NCBI GenBank assembly: GCA_934662525.1
Contig: CAKUKJ010000094.1
Location: 1 to 7,705, forward strand
Source of the DNA: an uncultured Coriobacteriales bacterium
GTDB taxonomy: Bacteria > Actinomycetota > Coriobacteriia > Coriobacteriales > UMGS124
DNA length: 7,705 nucleotides
Direction: 5' to 3'
This document shows positions 1-5,985 of the stretch, piece by piece (position 1 is the stretch's first letter; each line of letters starts with the position of its first letter). A program made the translations under genes and the position numbers. The notes under the pieces are model-generated. The model was not told the origin of the DNA, did no database searches, and saw only the letters and a program-made list of their open reading frames with translations.

Positions 1-1
1 C

Positions 2-883
2 GACTATACCGTGCTGCTTGAGGGCGGCATCACGGGGCGTGGCTACGCCGTGAGCGAGGCGCGCATCACCGACGACCTCGTGGCCTGGGTAGAGGTGGAC
101 AACGCCACCGACGCCTGGGCGCTCTATGCGTGCCGGTTTACGGGCCAGGCCATCACGCTTGACTCGGTCGGCCTCGTCAAGCTGGGCGAGGGCGACTCCG
201 AGTGGCTCACCCCGCCCTTCGACGCAAGCAGCAACCAGGTCGTCTGGCAGGTCATGCCGGCGTCTGACGGGTCGCACTCAAAGGAGCACTCGCACGCATA
301 CATCTGGGCCCTCGGGTCTTCTGAGGGCGTCGAGGTCTGGGACTCGCCGGGCCGCTTTGCCTGCGCGCCCTCCATCTCGGGCGGCGCCTTCACCATCGCC
401 CCGCGCGTCAAGGCCGACGAGGGCGTCTACTACGGGATAACCGCGCTGTCCATGACCGGGCAGCATGCGCAGCTTGACCAGATTGTGATGCCGATTTCGG
501 TCAAGCCGTTCTTTGCGACCTACACGGGCACGGATTTCGCGTTCAGCGTCGAGGCCGATTACGGTTACGGCGGCCGCCTCGGTTCCATGGGCTATTACAT
601 CGGCCCTGGGACGGGTCCCTACCACTATGTCCTGCGTGAGCCCGGCGCCCAGGTTTGCCAAGTGAACGGGCTGTATGTCGTCAAGAGCCGCATGTCGTAC
701 TTCGTCGTCGACATCGCGCGTATGACCTATGCGCGCATCGACGCGGCCAACGCCTGCACCGACTACGGCGACTATCCCGCCACGCAAGGCCTCGTTAACC
801 GATTCGTTACATTCGCGACCATAAAAGACGGTACTTCAGGGATACCTTCCAGCGTTTTGGTGAGGATTTTTTCGCTTGCGTAG
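2..883 (+). CDS. Predicted secreted propeller-like protein, C-terminal part (5' end outside window)
   Basis: The frame is open to the left edge (codons from base 2 read D-Y-T before a GTG at 11). No ribosome binding site can be seen, so this is the 3' part of a longer gene, with 293 residues visible. The protein shows a loose repeat of aromatic beta-strand units, such as the AWVEVD / WALYACRF, QVVWQV / AYIWAL, GVYYGIT, FAFSVEADYGYGG and LYVVKSRMSYFVV stretches. This is the look of a beta-propeller made of 40-50 residue blades. There are no membrane segments and no catalytic motif that I can identify. It resembles, from memory, hypothetical exported (Tat-signal) proteins of Coriobacteriia, but the N-terminal signal is not in the window. 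The gene ends 110 bases before the response regulator and its stop lies 2 bases before that gene's likely -10 box, with no terminator between. Function unknown; the propeller call is inference. Confidence 0.7.
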   Translation, partial: DYTVLLEGGITGRGYAVSEARITDDLVAWVEVDNATDAWALYACRFTGQAITLDSVGLVKLGEGDSEWLTPPFDASSNQVVWQVMPASDGSHSKEHSHAYIWALGSSEGVEVWDSPGRFACAPSISGGAFTIAPRVKADEGVYYGITALSMTGQHAQLDQIVMPISVKPFFATYTGTDFAFSVEADYGYGGRLGSMGYYIGPGTGPYHYVLREPGAQVCQVNGLYVVKSRMSYFVVDIARMTYARIDAANACTDYGDYPATQGLVNRFVTFATIKDGTSGIPSSVLVRIFSLA

Positions 884-885
884 GG

Positions 886-891
886 TATAAT
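886..891 (+). promoter_or_regulatory. Likely -10 box of the response regulator promoter
   Basis: A perfect TATAAT sits just after the stop codon of the upstream gene and about 100 bases before the regulator start. No good -35 match lies 16-18 bases upstream (AGGATT at 863-868 is the 17-base position) and there is no TG extension. It is therefore a strong -10 with a weak partner. Transcription would start near base 898, giving a leader of about 95 bases. Confidence 0.5.
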
Positions 892-916
892 CGATTTGGA
901 CTATGTACACATTGAC

Positions 917-957
917 CGCGGCCGTGCTCAGCTTGGTTCTGACGGCGAGCGGCCGCG
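917..957 (+). other. GC-rich stem-loop in the 5' leader of the response regulator
   Basis: Arms CGCGGCCG (917-924) and CGGCCGCG (950-957) are exact reverse complements, giving an 8-bp all-GC stem. CTC (927-929) can pair with GAG (947-949) past a two-base bulge, leaving a loop of about 17 bases. It lies between the predicted transcript start and the Shine-Dalgarno at 980-985. No T-run follows, so it is not a terminator. It could stabilise the mRNA or affect ribosome access; chance in GC-rich DNA is possible. Confidence 0.45.
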
Positions 958-992
958 AGCGTATCGGCTCTTGCATTCGAAGGAGATTGCCC

Positions 993-1709
993 ATGGCACA
1001 GGAAAAGTTCCGGATCCTGCTCGTCGAGGACGAGAAGCCCATCCGTGACGCAGTGACCGCCTACCTCGAGCGCGAGGAGAAGTACTCCGTCGTGGGCGTG
1101 GGCGACGGCCAGTCTGCCGTCGAGGAGTTTGAGAAGCACCAGTTCGACCTCGTCATCCTCGACCTCATGCTTCCCAAGCTTTCCGGCGAGCGCGTCTGCC
1201 GTGCCATCCGCGACACCTCCGAGGTGCCGATCATCATGCTGACCGCCAAGGGCGAGGTGGACGACCGCATCATCGGCCTGCAGCTCGGCGCCGACGACTA
1301 CCTGGTCAAGCCCTTCTCCCCGCGCGAGCTCGTTGCTCGTGTGGGCGCCCTGCTCCGTCGTGCCCGCCAGGATTCCGAGCCCCAGCTCGAGGTGCTCGAC
1401 TTCGGCGAGCTCGTCATCGACGTGTCGGGCCACAAGGTCTCGGTCAACAAGAAGGAGGTCGAGCTCACCGCGTCCGAGTTCAAGCTCCTCACCACGCTTG
1501 CCCGCTACCCCGGCCGCGTCTACACCCGCATGGAGCTTGTCGAGAAGGTCCTCGGCTACGACTTCGAGGGCTATGAGCGCACCATCGACTCCCACGTCAA
1601 GAACCTGCGCGCCAAGCTGGGCGACGACCCCCGCAACCCCAAGTGGCTTTACACGGTCCACGGCGTGGGCTATCGCTTCGAGGCTCCCAAGAAGGACGAC
1701 GCCGAGTAA
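993..1709 (+). CDS. OmpR/PhoB-family two-component response regulator
   Basis: A 238-residue cytoplasmic transcription factor activated by phosphotransfer from a sensor kinase, almost surely the one encoded next. The receiver domain (about 6-120) has the acidic pair E12-D13, phospho-acceptor D57 in the strand FDLVILD, switch T84 in IIMLTAK, and conserved K106 in DDYLVKPF. The C-terminal winged-helix domain (about 131-232) has the ELTASEFKLL start, the recognition region ERTIDSHVKNLRAKLG and the closing GVGYRF hairpin, all typical of the OmpR/PhoB class. Length is normal for the family. An upstream in-frame ATG at 903 would add 30 residues that match no receiver domain; the ATG at 993 has AAGGAG at 980-985, seven bases before it, so I chose it. 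The closest familiar relatives are MtrA- or BaeR-like regulators, but the target genes cannot be told from sequence. Confidence 0.95.
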   Translation: MAQEKFRILLVEDEKPIRDAVTAYLEREEKYSVVGVGDGQSAVEEFEKHQFDLVILDLMLPKLSGERVCRAIRDTSEVPIIMLTAKGEVDDRIIGLQLGADDYLVKPFSPRELVARVGALLRRARQDSEPQLEVLDFGELVIDVSGHKVSVNKKEVELTASEFKLLTTLARYPGRVYTRMELVEKVLGYDFEGYERTIDSHVKNLRAKLGDDPRNPKWLYTVHGVGYRFEAPKKDDAE

Positions 1710-1748
1710 GGCCGTTCTTGCTTTGAGCCGCTGACTTTCATCAGCATG

Positions 1749-1794
1749 CGCCGGGCGTTTGCCATCTCAGCATGGCCGACGCTCGGCGTTTTTT
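1749..1794 (+). terminator. Intrinsic terminator between response regulator and kinase
   Basis: The arm CGCCGGGCG (1749-1757) pairs with CGCTCGGCG (1780-1788) over nine base pairs with one G-U, and T1758-A1779 adds a tenth. An inner stem GCCAT (1761-1765) / ATGGC (1772-1776) closes a six-base loop. Six Ts follow at 1789-1794. A smaller alternative hairpin, GCCGA (1775-1779) / TCGGC (1783-1787), leads into the same T-run. It lies 40 bases after the regulator stop and ends 37 bases before the kinase start. Confidence 0.8.
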
Positions 1795-1831
1795 GTCCGC
1801 AAACGACCATGGATGATTCGAGGTACATGCA

Positions 1832-3265
1832 ATGGCGGGGGAGAAGGCGCGCACCGAGCGCGAATCCAAGATGAGCTTCAGGGCGCGCGTGGCGGTGAGC
1901 TTCGGCGTCATCGCCATCATCACGACGGCGCTGTTCGTCATCGTGCTGAGCGTCTCGTGGAACGAGGAGTTCCACAACTACACGCGCTCGACCCTGCAGG
2001 AGCTTGCCGATTCCGCCGCAGCATCGCTCGAGCGCTCCTATGCCACGAAGGGGTATTGGACGGCCTCGGACCTGGAGAACGCCGCCTCTTCCGCCGAGTC
2101 GCTCGACGACATCGGCGTGCAGATCAGCGACGCCAAGGGCAGGGCCGTGTACGACTCCACGTTTGCCGCCTCGGGGCAGACGACAAGCGCCTACTCCTCT
2201 GACATGTCGCTCGCACCCAGCGCCTCGCAAATGGTGACCGTCGACGTGCTTGGCAGTTCCGACGAGTCCGTGGGGTCGGTGTCGGTGTGGGTGTACGGCT
2301 CGGAGTACCTGCTCACGCAGCGCGACGAGTCGTTCCGTGTCAACTCCTTCAAGGCAATCGGCGTGGCCGGCACAGCCGCCGTGCTCCTCTCCATCCTGCT
2401 GGGCTTCATCACCTCGCGAGCCTTGACCGCCCCTGTGCGCGCCATCTCCCACACCGCCGCCCGCATCAAGGAAGGCGAGCTTTCGGCCCGCTGCGGCATC
2501 AAGGGCAAGGACGACCTGGGCCAGCTTGGCGAGACGTTCGACGAGATGGCCGAGAAGATCGAGAACGACCGCGAGCTGGAGAAGCGCCTCACCAACGACA
2601 TGGCCCATGAGCTGCGCACCCCGCTTATGAGCATGCTGGCAACCGTGGAGGCCATGCAAGACGGCGTGTATGCGTGCGACCAAGAGCACCTGGCGCTTGT
2701 GCGCAGCGAGATCACACGCCTGTCGCGGCTTGTGGACGGCATGTTGTCGCTCTCGCGCCTGGAGAACGGGTCGGTGCGCATGAAGATAGAGCGCGTGGAC
2801 GCCGTTGACTTCGTGGCCGGGCTCACCGCCACGCACAAGGCCATGCTCGAGGAGGTGGGCCTTGACCTGCGCTTCGCGAACGACTGCGATGCCGATGAGC
2901 TTGAGGTCGAGCTCGATCGCGACACCATCACCCAGGCTGTGACCAACCTCATCTCCAACGCCATGCGCTACACACCTGCGCCGGGCACGGTGACGGTCCA
3001 TGTGGGCCGCGACGGCGACGAGGCGCTCATCAGCGTGCAAGACACGGGCATCGGTATCGCCAAGGAGGATATCTCCCGCGTGTTCGGCCGCTTCTGGCGC
3101 GCCGAGGAGAGCCGCAATCGCGCCAAGGGCGGCCTGGGCGTCGGGCTGGCCGTGACCAAGGAGATCATCGACCACCACCACGGCAAGATAACGGTGGACT
3201 CCACGCTCGGCGTGGGCACGACGTTTACCCTGCGCCTGCCCCTCAAGCAGCCCAAAGAGGACTAG
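1832..3265 (+). CDS. Membrane sensor histidine kinase (HAMP, HisKA, HATPase)
   Basis: A 477-residue sensor kinase in the cytoplasmic membrane that autophosphorylates on histidine and passes the phosphate to a response regulator, here most likely the one just upstream. A short basic N-terminus is followed by TM1 (about 20-42), an extracytoplasmic sensing domain (about 43-170), TM2 (about 174-195) and HAMP (about 196-248). The HisKA dimerisation domain carries H259 in NDMAHELRTP, and the ATPase domain has the N box around N372-N376, the G1 box DTGIG (404-408), the F box FGRFWR and the G2 box GGLGVGL (433-439). All catalytic motifs are intact. The start at 1832 has GAGGT at 1820-1824, seven bases upstream; the next ATG at 1871 has none. 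The sensing domain is rich in Ser, Ala and Asp and I do not recognise its fold. A strong terminator separates it from its regulator, which is unusual, and I see no promoter in the 37-base gap. Confidence 0.95.
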   Translation: MAGEKARTERESKMSFRARVAVSFGVIAIITTALFVIVLSVSWNEEFHNYTRSTLQELADSAAASLERSYATKGYWTASDLENAASSAESLDDIGVQISDAKGRAVYDSTFAASGQTTSAYSSDMSLAPSASQMVTVDVLGSSDESVGSVSVWVYGSEYLLTQRDESFRVNSFKAIGVAGTAAVLLSILLGFITSRALTAPVRAISHTAARIKEGELSARCGIKGKDDLGQLGETFDEMAEKIENDRELEKRLTNDMAHELRTPLMSMLATVEAMQDGVYACDQEHLALVRSEITRLSRLVDGMLSLSRLENGSVRMKIERVDAVDFVAGLTATHKAMLEEVGLDLRFANDCDADELEVELDRDTITQAVTNLISNAMRYTPAPGTVTVHVGRDGDEALISVQDTGIGIAKEDISRVFGRFWRAEESRNRAKGGLGVGLAVTKEIIDHHHGKITVDSTLGVGTTFTLRLPLKQPKED

Positions 3266-3287
3266 CGCCTCCTTGTTCCACCTGTTG

Positions 3288-3339
3288 TTTCTATAGAAAG
3301 CGGGGCCGCGTTACCAAGGCGTGACTGCGACATTAAATA
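3288..3339 (+). promoter_or_regulatory. Possible purC control region: palindrome and AT-rich island
   Basis: The 138-base gap before purC contains a perfect 12-base palindrome TTTCTATAGAAA (3288-3299) and then an AT island (ATTAAATAA, 3332-3340). TTACCA (3311-3316) and TTAAAT (3333-3338) could act as a weak -35/-10 pair with a 16-base spacer, each matching consensus at four of six positions. GACTG (3323-3327) and CAGTC (3342-3346) flank the island as a short inverted repeat. No kinase terminator is evident. This is a guess from composition. Confidence 0.3.
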
Positions 3340-3403
3340 ATCAGTCGAGCAACCGGTTCGTGAGGCGCGCGACGGGGCGCACCCACGTTGAGAGGAGTAT
3401 GCA

Positions 3404-4291
3404 ATGTCTGAGACCACCATGCTAAGGCCCGACTCGCAGGGCAAGGTGCGCGACATCTACGACCTGGGCGACAAGCTGCTCATCGTCGCCAGCGACCGCA
3501 TCAGCGCCTTCGACTACATCCTGCCCTCCGAGATTCCCTTCAAGGGCGAAGTGCTCACGCGCATCTCCAAGTTCTGGTTTGAGAAGTTTACCGACCTCGT
3601 GCCCAACCACATGCTGTCCACCTCCGTGGCCGACCTGCCCGAGCAGTTCCAGCCTTACGCGGGCTACCTGGCCGGCCGCAGCATGCTCGTGAAGAAGGCC
3701 AAGCCCATCATGGTGGAGTGCATCGTGCGCGGCTACCTCACAGGCTCGGGCAAGAAGACCTACGATGAGAACGGCACCGTCTGCGGCATCAAGCTGCCCG
3801 CCGGCCTCACCGAGGCGTCCAAGCTCTCCGAGCCCATCTTCACCCCCTCCACCAAGGCGGCGCTGGGCGACCATGACGAGAACATCTCGTATGCCCAGCT
3901 CGTCGACCGCGAGGGCGAGGAGATCTCTTCCCAGCTGCGCGACCTGTCCATCAAGATCTACACCGCCGCTGCCGAGTACGCGGCAACGCGCGGCATCATC
4001 ATCGCCGACACGAAGTTCGAGTTTGGCATCATCGACGGCCAGATGACGCTCATCGACGAGTGCATCACGCCCGACTCCAGCCGCTTCTGGCCTGCCGCCG
4101 GTTACCAGGAGGGCAAGGTGCAGGACAGCTTCGACAAGCAGTTCGTGCGCAACTGGCTGAAGGCCAACTGGGACTTCACGGGCGAGCCCCCGGTGCTGCC
4201 CGCCGACGTCGTCGAGGCCACCTCGAAGAAGTATTGCGAGGCCTTCACGATGCTGACCGGCACCGAGTTCGTGAGCGAGGGATCCCGTTAA
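3404..4291 (+). CDS. purC: Phosphoribosylaminoimidazole-succinocarboxamide synthase (SAICAR synthetase)
   Basis: This cytoplasmic enzyme of de novo purine synthesis joins CAIR and L-aspartate using ATP to give SAICAR, ADP and phosphate. The 295 residues carry the family marks in order: GKVRDIYD (13-20, nucleotide-binding loop), SDRISAFD (30-37), VECIVRGYLTGSG (104-116), the EPIFTPSTKA stretch (143-152), DTKFEFG (202-208) and DECITPDSSRFWP (218-230). The length and the long insert after the GSG motif fit the roughly 300-residue type (yeast ADE1-like) rather than the 235-residue short bacterial type. The ATG at 3404 has GAGGAG at 3392-3397, six bases upstream. Its TAA abuts the next gene's ATG, so the two are probably co-translated. 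No other purine genes lie in the window. All core motifs look intact. Confidence 0.96.
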   Translation: MSETTMLRPDSQGKVRDIYDLGDKLLIVASDRISAFDYILPSEIPFKGEVLTRISKFWFEKFTDLVPNHMLSTSVADLPEQFQPYAGYLAGRSMLVKKAKPIMVECIVRGYLTGSGKKTYDENGTVCGIKLPAGLTEASKLSEPIFTPSTKAALGDHDENISYAQLVDREGEEISSQLRDLSIKIYTAAAEYAATRGIIIADTKFEFGIIDGQMTLIDECITPDSSRFWPAAGYQEGKVQDSFDKQFVRNWLKANWDFTGEPPVLPADVVEATSKKYCEAFTMLTGTEFVSEGSR

Positions 4292-5107
4292 ATGAGCATG
4301 CGCAACCCCCAGAACGAGCGCTACACGGTTGAGCGCGACGGTCGCTCCCAGGGCGGCGTCAAGCCCCGCACCGCCTCGGCCAAGCCGGCCTCCAAGGCGG
4401 CCGCGTCGGTGCGCACCACCGACAAGCCCAAGCCCAAAAACGCCAAGCAGCGCGCAATGGCCGAGATGAACATGTCCAAGGAGGAGAAGAAGGCGGCTCG
4501 CGCCAAGGAGCGCGAGGCGGAGAACATCGCCTACACCGCCACCGACATCCTCACCAGGAAAGACGCCCGCTACAAGAAGCTGCGTCGCATCTGGTGGATT
4601 CTGCTCGTGGCGGCTGTCATCTTCACCGTGCTGTCGTGGACGACGCTCGGCGCCAACCTGCCTGTTGCCGTCAACGTGGTCACGCTCGTGCTGGCCTATG
4701 CTGCTATCATCGCGGCCCTCGTCATGGATTTCACCGTGGTGCGCAAATGCCGCAACAAGCACCGCGACAAGGTCGTGTCCATGACGCGCAAGCAGCAGGA
4801 GCGCATCATCGCCGACTCCCAGGCCGAGACCGTGGCCAAGGAGGCTGCCAAGAAGGCCCGCAAGGAGACCAAGAAGGCCGGCGGCACTTCCGAGGAGGTG
4901 GAGGCCGCCGCCAAGGCTGCCTACAACCTGGCGATGGCCGGGCGCACGCCTGCCGATGAGGCCGAGGCTGAGGAGGCCGCGGCCAAGGCCGAAGCCGAGG
5001 AGCCCAAGAAGAAGGCCAAGGAGCCCGAGGCCCCCCTCACCCCTGAGGAGGAGCGCCTCGCCGCCGCCGCCCAGGTGGCCCGCGACTTCGCGAACTCGAA
5101 GAGGTAA
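4292..5107 (+). CDS. Two-TM membrane protein with Lys/Ala/Glu-rich ends, function unknown
   Basis: I do not recognise a named family. The 271-residue product has a basic, Lys/Ala/Pro-rich N-terminus (about 1-98), two adjacent hydrophobic segments (about 100-117, starting IWWILLVAAVIF, and about 124-148, VAVNVVTLVLAYAAII), and a long charged C-terminus (about 150-271) made of Lys/Ala/Glu runs likely to form helix or coiled coil. With a short loop between the TMs, both charged ends should be on the same side, probably cytoplasmic. The start ATG touches the purC stop (TAAATG) with GAGGGA at 4277-4282 nine bases before it, which points to translational coupling. The low-complexity ends suggest a scaffold or nucleic-acid/membrane contact role, but this is inference. 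Some actinobacterial hypothetical membrane proteins share this basic-TM-TM layout; I cannot confirm homology. Confidence 0.85.
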   Translation: MSMRNPQNERYTVERDGRSQGGVKPRTASAKPASKAAASVRTTDKPKPKNAKQRAMAEMNMSKEEKKAARAKEREAENIAYTATDILTRKDARYKKLRRIWWILLVAAVIFTVLSWTTLGANLPVAVNVVTLVLAYAAIIAALVMDFTVVRKCRNKHRDKVVSMTRKQQERIIADSQAETVAKEAAKKARKETKKAGGTSEEVEAAAKAAYNLAMAGRTPADEAEAEEAAAKAEAEEPKKKAKEPEAPLTPEEERLAAAAQVARDFANSKR

Positions 5108-5140
5108 GACGTCTCGCGCAATCGACGCTCGCTTTTCCAG

Positions 5141-5181
5141 CGCCCCTGTCAGTCGTACGACTGGCGGGGGCGTCCTTGTTT
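5141..5181 (+). terminator. Intrinsic terminator after the purC pair
   Basis: The arm at 5141-5155 (CGCCCCTGTCAGTCG) pairs with 5158-5172 (CGACTGGCGGGGGCG) along its whole length, with two G-U pairs, around a tiny TA-centred loop. The U-rich tail TCCTTGTTT follows at 5173-5181. It sits 33 bases after the membrane-protein stop and closes the purC transcription unit. Confidence 0.85.
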
Positions 5182-5218
5182 GAGCCGGGTGTCTGCGCAT
5201 GTCAGGCAGGCGACGGGC

Positions 5219-5224
5219 TATACT
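5219..5224 (+). promoter_or_regulatory. Likely -10 box for the small gene at 5262
   Basis: TATACT matches the -10 consensus at five of six positions and lies downstream of the previous terminator and 37 bases before the start codon. The bases 16-19 upstream show no convincing -35. It would make the small gene and the DUF4160 remnant an independent transcription unit. Confidence 0.4.
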
Positions 5225-5261
5225 GAGGCGCAAGAAGAACGTTCGTTGGAGGTGCTTGACC

Positions 5262-5531
5262 ATGGGCGTCAACATGTTCGAATATCTGCGTCTGGCCGAT
5301 GACACGCAGGTTTCTTATTCGGCTGCTCGAGAGGACGGGACCGTTCTTGCCTGTATTGAGCAGCCTGTCGACATGGATTTCCATACCGCTTGGTACGTTC
5401 TTCCCGCCTGCACCTGCATCAAGTCCGAGGGCTTCACCGCCGATGAACTTGCCTGGTACGCTTCCTTCCTCAAGAACAACGCCCCCCTCATCATGGAATT
5501 CGCCTGGGAGGGCGGTCACGCCTATACCTAA
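5262..5531 (+). CDS. Small protein of unknown function upstream of DUF4160 remnant
   Basis: An 89-residue soluble acidic protein with no signal peptide, no TM and no cysteine-ligand or catalytic pattern I can name. It begins MGVNMFEYLRLADDTQVSYS, has a middle strand-like part around HTAWYVLPAC (41-50), and ends with an amphipathic stretch (about 60-82, ADELAWYASFLKNNAPLIMEF). I do not recognise it as DUF2442, the frequent DUF4160 partner. An earlier in-frame ATG at 5199 would add a very basic 21-residue extension overlapping the likely promoter; the ATG at 5262 has a perfect GGAGGT at 5248-5253 eight bases before, so I chose it. Its stop codon lies inside the second and third codons of the DUF4160 remnant, so the two were probably coupled, perhaps as a small two-protein module. 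Its 3' end also carries the ribosome binding site for that gene. Confidence 0.75.
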   Translation: MGVNMFEYLRLADDTQVSYSAAREDGTVLACIEQPVDMDFHTAWYVLPACTCIKSEGFTADELAWYASFLKNNAPLIMEFAWEGGHAYT

Positions 5532-5786
5532 GCTGTTCACCATCGGCGGTTACATCGTCTTCTTCTGGAGTGGGGAGAATGACGAGCCGGTGCATGTCCA
5601 TGTTGCCCGAGGCAAAGCGTCGCCCGAAGCCACAAAGTTTTGGCTCACTTCCGATGGTGGTTGCCTCCTCGTTCCAACATCCCCGAGAAGGACCTGCGCA
5701 CCATCTCGCGCATCATTGTGGTCAACCATTCTTTGATTTGCGAGCGTTGGAAAGAGTTCTTCGGGTCGGTGAAGTTTTACAAATAA
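5524..5786 (+). pseudogene. DUF4160-family gene, start codon lost and frameshifted
   Basis: Translation from 5524 gives PKLFTIGGYIVFFWSG, then the EPVHVHVA motif (the H-x-H-V mark of DUF4160), then ATKFWLTSDGGCLL. The match then leaves this frame near 5670 and resumes in the frame one base earlier with RSNIPEKDLRTISRI, ICERWKEFFG and VKFYK, ending at TAA 5784-5786. Family members I remember have about three residues (such as A-x-N) between GGCLL and the RSxIPEKDL part, so a loss of about ten bases near 5670 would explain both the shift and the gap. The codon where the usual Met-Pro-Lys start should be is ATA (5524-5526), although a purine-rich GGAGGG stands at 5507-5512. Both lesions point to a dead gene. 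DUF4160 proteins are small, often lie in accessory or toxin-antitoxin-like pairs, and have no settled biochemical role. A sequencing error could explain one lesion but hardly both. Confidence 0.7.
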
Positions 5787-5834
5787 GTCCAAGCCATAAG
5801 AAGTGAGAATCCAAGTGGACAACTCCTGTCTTGC

Positions 5835-5876
5835 ATGCTATTCTACAAATGTCGTACGACAAGTGTAGAATAGCAT
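5835..5876 (+). promoter_or_regulatory. Composite BlaI-type operator overlapping the blaI promoter
   Basis: A 42-base symmetric element. The outer arms ATGCTATTCTACA (5835-5847) and TGTAGAATAGCAT (5864-5876) are perfect reverse complements, and between them lies the perfect 12-base palindrome TGTCGTACGACA (5850-5861). Read another way it holds two BlaI/MecI-like sites of the TACA-nn-TGTA kind, each with one change: TACA-AA-TGTC (5844-5853) and GACA-AG-TGTA (5858-5867), centred 14 bases apart. TAGAAT (5866-5871) is a good -10, with TCTACA (5842-5847) as a possible -35 at an 18-base spacing, so bound repressor would cover the promoter. The same boxes occur on the other strand through the symmetry. 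It lies 109 bases before the repressor gene. Confidence 0.75.
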
Positions 5877-5913
5877 ACGCAGGGAAGGGAGGGCTTGCGT
5901 TTGGGTGGACGAT

Positions 5914-5928
5914 AGCCCCGGAGGGGCT
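5914..5928 (+). other. Small hairpin in the blaI leader
   Basis: AGCCCC (5914-5919) and GGGGCT (5923-5928) form a six-base-pair stem around the loop GGA. It lies within the roughly 107-base untranslated leader, 57 bases before the repressor start. It has no T-run, so it is not a standard terminator; a role in mRNA stability or translation is possible but unproven. Confidence 0.35.
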
Positions 5929-5985
5929 TACCATGCATCGTCGGTTTAGCTGCCTGGTTGTCGATTTGCCCTCTTGGAGGTTTCT

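Noticed and set aside
903..992. N-terminal extension of the response regulator from ATG 903
   Set aside because: It lacks a ribosome binding site, lies within 12 bases of the -10 box, covers the leader hairpin, and adds 30 residues foreign to receiver domains.
1670..3181. Long open frame on the minus strand across the sensor kinase (503 codons)
   Set aside because: It is the antisense shadow of the kinase in GC-rich DNA: low-complexity His/Leu/Gly/Arg text, no start signals, and the plus strand carries all kinase motifs.
5199..5261. N-terminal extension of the 89-residue protein from ATG 5199
   Set aside because: It overlaps the probable -10 box, is highly basic unlike the rest, and the ATG at 5262 has a perfect ribosome binding site.
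3422..5305. 627-codon open frame on the minus strand across purC and the membrane protein
   Set aside because: Repetitive Gly/Leu/Arg/His composition typical of antisense frames in GC-rich genes; it crosses the purC stop and the terminator, and the plus-strand genes are clear.
5787..5820. GTCCA / TGGAC inverted repeat after the DUF4160 remnant as a terminator
   Set aside because: Only five base pairs with a 24-base loop and no T-run.
5914..5928. Leader hairpin before blaI as a terminator or attenuator
   Set aside because: No U-tract follows the short stem, and no competing antiterminator arm was found by eye.
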